Source: Bryum argenteum (Eukaryota > Streptophyta > Bryopsida > Bryales > Bryaceae). Taken from it: a DNA stretch of 64,000 nucleotides. The notes beneath the pieces were generated by a model. That model saw nothing but the letters and a program-made list of their open reading frames with translations, was not told the origin of the DNA and ran no database searches. Shown here piece by piece: positions 57,953 through 64,000 of this stretch; the first letter of the stretch is position 1; the number at the start of each line of letters is the position of its first letter. The position numbers and the translations under genes were made by a program. The stretch spans positions 2,501 through 66,500 of the forward strand of contig CM073325.1 of assembly GCA_037043015.1 (NCBI GenBank), read 5' to 3'.

Positions 57953-60900
57953 ATGCCGAAGAGGAGGGAGGTGGTCCCGTGGCGACCGGGGATGCCGATC
58001 CCCCTCAAGTCGGTGAAGCCGCAGGTACCCGAGCTTCCACTGCACCAAGCGGAGCTGAGGGATGACCTCCTCCGGATGGGGTGCGCCGGGCTGTACGATG
58101 CCCCGTGGGACTTGGCGGACCAGACCATCATCGAGGAAACAGTCACCCACCGCTTCCCCGAGATGTACGTGACGCACCCCCTGAGGGGGAAGACGGACAA
58201 CTGGGGACCCCGCCATTGGAGGGCGACTTACAAATTTCCGGACTCCCCAATCGGCTACATCAAGAAGAAGGGCGACGACGGATTGAGGAATCGGTTTCGC
58301 AGGGGGCCCACGGAGAAGGACGGATTCAAACCGGAGGACTGCAAGGACCCCCGGGTGACGCGCCTCCTCCGGTTTCTTCTCCCCATACTCAGCCCGGACA
58401 AGCCGACCACCTGCACCGTGAAGCTGATGAAGGCTATCTTGGGAAATTACGATGGGCGGATGCAGGTCGGGTGGCACCACATCATCAGCGAGGTGGTGCA
58501 GCGAGAGGTGATGAAGATCGGGAATCAGAAGGGGTGCCCACTGGCCCCCTTCATCTTCCATCTCTACCAACGGCACGGCATCCTCACCGACCGGGAGATA
58601 TTTTATTGGCACGAGAAACACGACCTCCCATCCGGAGATCCGCAGGGGCCAACCTCTTCCGAGTCCGGGGAGGAGATGGAGCAAGTCCAGGCTACCGACC
58701 TGGAGGGGTCACCGGAACCAGCCACTCGACAGGCCCGAGCGGTGGGACCCAGCCAAGCCGGACCCAGCACAGCACCCCGGGTGGCCACCCAGGAAGGAGG
58801 AAGTAACCGGGTGAATCCTACTTGGACTTCTCAAACCATGCCCTCCCTGTTCATGCCAAATGCGAGGGAGGAAGAGGAGGAAGAAGAAGAGGTCGTCCCC
58901 TCATCCGGGAGGACAAGAGCCCAAAGAACGAAGGGCCGAGGAGATAGCCGAGGCGGGTGGAGACCAATCCGCGGGAGGAGGAGGGCCAGAGCGAGGATGA
59001 CGAGGAAGAGGAAGAAGAGGAAGCCCCACCTCGGCAGGCAAGACCATCCCGAGGGGTGAGGAGGAAGGATACGACCGGCTTTGGGAGAAGACGTTCTCCG
59101 TCCGGATCCCACCCCGGTGGTGCAGAGGTCCCGAACGAGGAGGTGGTCTGCGCGGAGGCTATGCGCAGGTGCCTCCACCCGGACAGAGACCCCCAGGAGG
59201 GAGAGTGCCCAACCTGAAGCGCAAGGCCAAGAAGAGGAAGAGGTCAGCGAGTCCGGTGGCACAGCCGAGGACCGTCGAGGAGGGGCGTGCCCCAAGTCCG
59301 GATCCTGCGCCAATGCAAGATCCGACTCCTGCCCCGATAGCCGAGCCGATCCCGGAGAGCCAGCCCAAGACGAAGAGGAGGCTGCTCCTTGCGGAGGAGG
59401 AGGACACCCCGGAGAAGGCCACACCTCCCCGACTAGAGTTACCGGAGCAGAGGATTGACCCCGCCCCGGCCACTCCAGCATCAGTGGCAGCTCCGGAGTC
59501 GTCCCACAGAGGACATGTGACCCCCGGGACGGGCAACACCACCCCGGTGCTCCCCCTGTCGCGCACCTCTCCTTGAGGAGTGCCCGCAACACCAAGGGCC
59601 CAAGGGGGACACCGGAGTGACGCCCGGGCCTTGGGGTGCCAAGGTGAAGGGAACCTAAGTGGGCCTAGTGTGGGAGAGGACCCCGGGCGTTGGAGACGCC
59701 TCTCACCCACGGAGACTAGGAGCCACGACGGAATGGACATGAGATTATGGAAGCTCATGTTGCCACGATTCCGGGATGCTAAGGAGCACCTCATTTGGAG
59801 GTGTGAGCTAAAAGTTATGGGAGTTGGAAGATTGTGGGACTAAAGGGAGTGCTGTCCAGGGACAGTGCTGGACTGGGAAGCTGGCCCGGGACTCCCGAAT
59901 CTTCAGAGGGGCATAACTCCCTCAATACTTGTCGGAATGAGGCAAGTAAGGTGTCTATCGGCAACTGCTTGACGAGTAGATGTCGATAGAGTGGTCGCTC
60001 GTCGCGTTTGGATGCGGGACGAGGTAGATACGAGCCCTGGAAGGTTCGGGAAGTCTCCCGGGGCCTTCCAGCGGCTAAGGCATTGGGAGATTGGGTGGTC
60101 TTCCAAACTTTAGAGGTGTGAGGGTCCAGCCCTTCACCTAGGACCAGGGGGCTGCCGAATCCCACAGAGTATACTATGGGGAGGGCTGGTCTCCCTCCCC
60201 ACTCCCATGGTGTCTTGGTGGTGACCAAGGTGGGAGTCCCGAGTGGTGTGGCTAGTGTTGGGGCCTCACCATGGGGACTCCCAAGCCAAGGTGAGTCCCA
60301 ATGGGTGGAGCTAGTGTTGGGGCTCCACCATGGGGACTCAAAGTGCAAAATGAGGCACGGTGGGTGGAGCTAGTGTTGGGGCTTCACCACGGTGGCTCAT
60401 AAGGACAAGGTGAGTCCCGGTGGGGGAGCTAGTGTTGGGGCTTCACCACGGGGACTCATATAGGCAAAATGAGGACCATGAGTGCTACCGATGTGGGGTG
60501 GTGTCTCACCGCCGGCGTTGTGATTACTTGGTGGCCTTGGGGTCACCATGGTGGTCATGGGCGGTGGTGAGGAGACACCACCAAGTGCGGTTAGGCCGCG
60601 TGGTATGGGAGTGCCACCAAGTTGGGCCTTGGACATAAGTGGAAGTCCGCACCTAACCATTGGCTACCTACGAAGGGGTTGAGTCCCGGTTGCATGAGTA
60701 GGAGGGATTGATAACCAAGCGGTGAGCTTGGTGGTTGGTGTGGAGAGCTAACTTTGTGCATGTGGGGGATGTGCAGAGTTAGCGCTCGTGACACTTGCTA
60801 CAGTTGGGAAAAAGTTGGTGTAAGCTAAGGTGAGCTAGCAAGGGTTGCGACACCCCCGCCCCTACTACCGGATACCCAGCGAGGGTATCCTCCACCCCAT

Positions 60901-61977
60901 CCGGCTGGCCATGGAAGAGGTAGATCGGGAGAATGAACAATTGTTCACCTCCCTGGCGCGACTAGAGCGGGTTTTCCAGACCCCCAACGTGGAACGGTAC
61001 CCGGTGTTGGCCGAGGAGATGCAGCGGGAAACGGCCAAGCTGAGAAGAGAGAGGGTGGAGCTGGTGCTGAAGGCCCGGCCAAACGAGAAGGCATCCGTGG
61101 GAGTCCAGTGTGGACCGGACCCCTCGGACACGGAGGCACATCCGGAGGTGGAAGCCCTCAGGAGGATTGTGGAGGAGCAGGAGGCTGCACTCCGGAGGTT
61201 GCAGAACATTGATCGAACGGTGCTGCACTCCATCTTGAAGGTGCTGCAACCGGTTGCAGAGGCCCAAACGATGGCGGCCTTCTATGATGCTCGGATTGGG
61301 ATCAGTGAATCACCCCAATCCCTGGAGCTGCTCAGGAGGCACGCCACCGGCATCAACCAGTGTCTCAAGGAGTTCCGCGCCCTCACTGGAAGGCTGTTGG
61401 GGGCCCTCCTCCACGTGGAGATTCAGGAAGCCCTTCCGGAAGAGGAGGTAATCGCACCCCCAGAGGTGCCGGAGGAGGGCCGTGCCCATGGAAATAGAAG
61501 AAGTGCCCCGACCGCTTGAAGGAGCAAAGGATCCCAGTCGACGGTGCCATTCCGGAGAACAGGGAGGGAGAACGAGCTGCGACTCCCCCTCAGGAAGCGG
61601 ATACCTCAGGAGAACCAGGATTACCCGGTCCCTCCGAGGTGGAACAGGTGGTGGAAGGAGAGGTGAACCCCTCTCAACAACCGGATGAGCACCCGGATGG
61701 CGATGTCACAGGAGAAGGGGCAGTACTCCCCGAACAGGTTGAAGAGGTAATACCTCACCCGGAGGCCCAAGTCAACGAGGTGGGAGATCCGGGCGAACAA
61801 GGGCAGCAGGAGGAGCCCGAGGTCCCTCAAGAGGAAGTTGAAGTCCAACCCGTGGGCCCTCAGGTACAGCTGGAGGAACCCGCGGTTCCTCATGAAGAAG
61901 AGGAAGTCCACCCCGTGCCCCCTCCATCGAAGTTGAAGGCACTCCGGGACAGGTGGAAGAGCCGGAGGACGCAGTAA
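57953..61977 (+). pseudogene. E3 LTR-encoded protein (~907 codons without the inserted LTR)
   Basis: ATG at 57953 (MPKRREVVPWRPGMPIPL) in a good context (gcgATGc), stop at 61975-61977 (RWKSRRTQ). Subtracting the solo A LTR (59557-60852 and one CCCCC) leaves about 2.72 kb. Segments: N-terminal domain ~1-245 (GCAGLYDAPWDLADQTIIEE, HWRATYKFPDSPIGYIK, RLLRFLLPILSPDKP, VGWHHIISEVVQREV), an acidic run, and a basic NLKRKAKKRKRS. Next come PRPYYRIPSEGILHPI, a coiled-coil segment (REKVEL/LRRIVEEQEAALRRL, RTVLHSILKVLQ) and a Glu/Pro-rich tail. Frameshifts near 58880, 59170 and 61480 plus the inserted LTR break it. The N-domain pattern is reminiscent of 'putative plant transposon protein' domains known as accessory ORFs of Tat-type elements; not verified. 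Role unknown. Confidence 0.74.
59557..60852 (+). repeat. Solo LTR of family A inside the E3 ORF
   Basis: TGTCGCGCACC to GGTTGCGACA, 1296 bp, flanked by CCCCC at 59552-59556 and 60853-60857. E2 has the uninterrupted site (GTGCTCCCCCGCCCCTACTA, reverse complement at 28733-28752), which proves the insertion. Four 59-bp units; the sense hairpin has a mutation in one arm (GGCAACTGCT near 59961). Confidence 0.95.
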
Positions 61978-63286
61978 AATCCGAGATTTTACATCCACCC
62001 CGGGTTGATCAGGGAGGGAGATTCCTCCCCGCGAGTTGGCAGGCCCTTCCAGGATGAATACGCCGCCAAAACCCCTCGAGCCGACCCACGCCGCCGGAAG
62101 AAGACACTAGTCAGTAGTTAGTTAGGTTAGAATGGGTAGGATTAGTAGGTGCCTTTTTGGCCACTCACCCGGGAATCTCGGAAGCCCGAGAATTCCGGAT
62201 CTGATAGGGTTTCCGGGAAAACCGGGACCCTCTGTACTTACCGAAGACTCTGCGGAGTCCTTCGGGTCTTCTCTGTGTTTCCGTACCTGTGAGTAAAGGT
62301 TGATCTTTGCACCTAAAATTCGTGATTGTGTGTAAGTCGTGATCTTGTAATTGTGTGTGCGTAGTTGATGTCTGAGCCGGGTCGTGGATACAGGAAGTCC
62401 CTCGTAGATTCGGTGGTTGCAATCCCAGAACCCGGGAGAGGTCTCTAGGAGAGTGACAGAGTCAGTGAGAGGTCCGTGTGAGAAGTACTAGAGCATATCT
62501 GGGAGTAGTCGTCACCTAGGAAGGTGATACACTAACCGGGTTGGGTTGAGGTACTAGGGTTAGCAAGAAACGCTAACCTGATTGCCAACCTCCCGAATGG
62601 GATGTTCGGTTGAGGAAAGCCTCTCCCAGGAGTAGGGTACGAACCCGGTTCTATGTTATTGGAACTCTAATGGATTAAGTGGCGGGATACCACCCACTGT
62701 GATCCGGGTCACGAGTAAACAACCCCCCTCGTTGGCTCAGATTAGGGAGGAAACCGGGCCATCTTTGTGTGACCCACTGTTTGGGTGAGAATCCGGATAG
62801 TGGCAGTAGTAGCAAGGAAGGAACTCCCAGAGAGAAGGAAAGGGTAGTCGAGATACTAAGGGTGGAACTCCGGACACCTTAATCAACCGGTAGGGAGCGA
62901 CATTCCGCGCTCTTCCAAATAAATAGGAAAGACCCCTCCGAGGATTTACGGAGGTTAAACTAAATCACCACAGGATACTAAGTCCCCCTCCCGGACAGGG
63001 AGGCCGTTCGAATCTAGAAAACCACCGGATCAGACGCAAAGCTGGTTTCCTTGGGGTTTTGGGTTTGGGAGCTAGTCAGACCCCAACCCCTCCCCGAGTT
63101 CCCTAATCCGGTAGATTAGAACGTTTTTACGTCGTTGTAGCGTCCATAGGTTGTTGGTCCGGATTTCATTTGGTCTTCACACTTCAGAATCTCCGTGGAA
63201 CGTTACCCGGAAGGCGAACCATTTTGCTTGGTTGTATAAGTAAAATTGTCTTGTTTTTGGTCTTCTCGATGCAGTAACTCACGACA
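61978..63286. other. 3' part of the E3 LTR
   Basis: About 1.3 kb after the ORF stop; no supported gene. TTGTATAAGTAAAATT near 63232 is a TATA-like site about 50 bp before the LTR end. If used, nearly the whole LTR including the ORF would be U3. Confidence 0.5.
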
Positions 63287-63298
63287 TGAGTGAAACTT

Positions 63299-63315
63299 TG
63301 GCGCCGCCGCCGGGA
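63299..63315 (+). promoter_or_regulatory. Family E primer-binding site
   Basis: TGGCGCCGCCGCCGGGA, 12 bp after the LTR end. It resembles the TGGCGCCGTTGCCGGGGA site of Athila/Tat elements, which I recall as tRNA-Asp type. The 12-bp gap from the LTR is longer than usual. Confidence 0.6.
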
Positions 63316-63735
63316 TTCTAAAGTCTGTGAAGCCACGAATTCCCTGGTGGGACGCCGAGTTCCTTTTGTAGATCCGGTGGGAGCAGCGGGAGATCGGAAT
63401 GTTGGTGAGCTCGTCAAGACGAAGTCGCAAGTGTGAGTCGGATCAACGAGGGAGAGGCCTGGCGAGAAATACCAAAACCGATTGCTTCATGACTCAAGGG
63501 CAAACCAAATGAACCGGACTCACGACGTGTTACCCGGTCTGCGAGAAGGAGTACCATTCCGGTAGTTACCCCAACTGCGCCCAAGCACGAGAGGTTCCGT
63601 GACGGCCTAGAAGAAACGCTATACGCCGCTCCACCGGAAGAGGTTGTTGTTCCCGTGAGGGAGTGGAACGTACCAGCCCCTCTCCACCGGGTGTGGAGAT
63701 ACTAGTTGCACCGGGAGGAAAGGAGGCCAAACCCC
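63316..63735 (+). other. Leader of the family E element
   Basis: About 420 bp between primer site and gag start; no supported gene. Confidence 0.5.
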
Positions 63736-64000
63736 ATGGAGGCTCCCCGCCCGGTCAAAGGAGAGTTGCCCCACTCACTCGCCCACAAGTATAATCGCTT
63801 CCAAGGAGATGGCAGCAAGGACGTGGACGACTGGTTGCAAGAGTTCACCACCACGGCGAACGCCAACCAGGAAGATCCGGAGTCCCGGTTGAGAGTCTTC
63901 TCCGGAATGATGAAGGGGGAAGCACTCAAGTGGTTCATGGATGTTCCGGATGAGGTACGCGAGAACTGGGAGGAGCTCACGGCGTTGTTCCTGCATACCT
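63736..64000 (+). CDS. gag: Family E gag, start only (runs off the window)
   Basis: ATG at 63736 (MEAPRPVKGELPHSLAHKYN); TAG lies in frame upstream at 63703-63705. 88 codons without a stop to the window end. RFQGDGSKDVDDWLQEF, a following ANQEDPESRLRVFSGMMKG, then ALKWFMDVPDEVRENWEEL and ALFL match the capsid core of Ty3/gypsy Gag (D-x5-WL...F...L.G.A..WF.......W.EL...F). It lies 450 bp after the LTR in the right order and shows that family E is an LTR retrotransposon. Confidence 0.75.
   Translation, partial: MEAPRPVKGELPHSLAHKYNRFQGDGSKDVDDWLQEFTTTANANQEDPESRLRVFSGMMKGEALKWFMDVPDEVRENWEELTALFLHT

Larger units (their letters stand above)
49292..63286 (+). mobile_element. E3: 5' LTR of a family E element, invaded by A2 and a solo A LTR
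   Basis: Begins TGTCGAACCCTG, ends GTAACTCACGACA, and is followed by a primer site and gag, so it is a true 5' LTR in plus orientation. Net length after removing A2 and the solo LTR (with one target copy each) is about 4.62 kb. The element runs past the window, so the 3' LTR and the duplication (left flank AAGGC) cannot be checked. It contains the long sense ORF 57953-61977 and the opposite short ORF 57505-57771. It is the key to recognising E1, E2 and E4 as solo LTRs. Confidence 0.82.

Overview
The window is repeat-dense nuclear DNA of a plant. It is built almost entirely of Ty3/gypsy LTR retrotransposons inserted into one another, around one AT-rich, low-copy island at about 17.5-25.5 kb. 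A plant is suggested by the chromodomain-bearing and Tat-like gypsy lineages, a plastid-type geranylgeranyl diphosphate synthase fragment, an HPPK (folate pathway) fragment and spliceosomal introns in the island. I cannot name the species. No tRNA or rRNA gene, CRISPR array or intact host gene was found.

Four repeat families explain most of the sequence (names are mine). Family T is a Tat-like gypsy element with a tRNA-Arg-like primer site. Its copies are T1 (- strand, 439-17491, cut off on the left) and T2 (+ strand, 25523-33402, cut off on the right); they point away from each other on either side of the island. Family A is a chromovirus with an initiator-Met primer site: A1 (3307-11266) and A2 (49364-57429), a solo LTR (59557-60852), a broken LTR (42289-47757) and a partial LTR at 1-438. 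Family F is a related but badly decayed chromovirus: F1 (33766-41398) and a solo LTR (31143-31888). Family E has huge LTRs of 3.9-4.6 kb that carry a long sense open reading frame: E1 (2859-14807), E2 (27080-30934) and E4 (42317-46906) are solo LTRs, and E3 (49292-63286) is a 5' LTR followed by a primer site and the start of gag at the window end. Diverged relatives are E' (from 33403) and E'' (47977-49291).

Nesting: A1 lies in E1, which lies in T1. E2 and the solo F LTR lie in T2 gag. E' cuts T2 pol; F1 and the broken A LTR lie in E', and E4 lies in that A LTR. E'' adjoins or invades E', E3 cuts E'', and E3 holds A2 and the solo A LTR. Five-base target-site duplications support most of these steps: TAAGA (E1), CTCTC (A1), CAATC (E2), CACGG (solo F), CTCTC (F1), GTGCC (E4), AAATA (A2), CCCCC (solo A).

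The island holds a piece of HPPK next to a piece of GGPP synthase, several short direct and tandem repeats, an old LTR-like relic, and a broken spliced gene joining a C2H2 zinc finger to a TET/JBP-like 2-oxoglutarate/Fe(II) dioxygenase domain.

The strongest candidates for something undescribed are the E-family LTR, which encodes a ~907-residue protein within the LTR itself and is conserved in diverged subfamilies, and the zinc-finger/dioxygenase relic.
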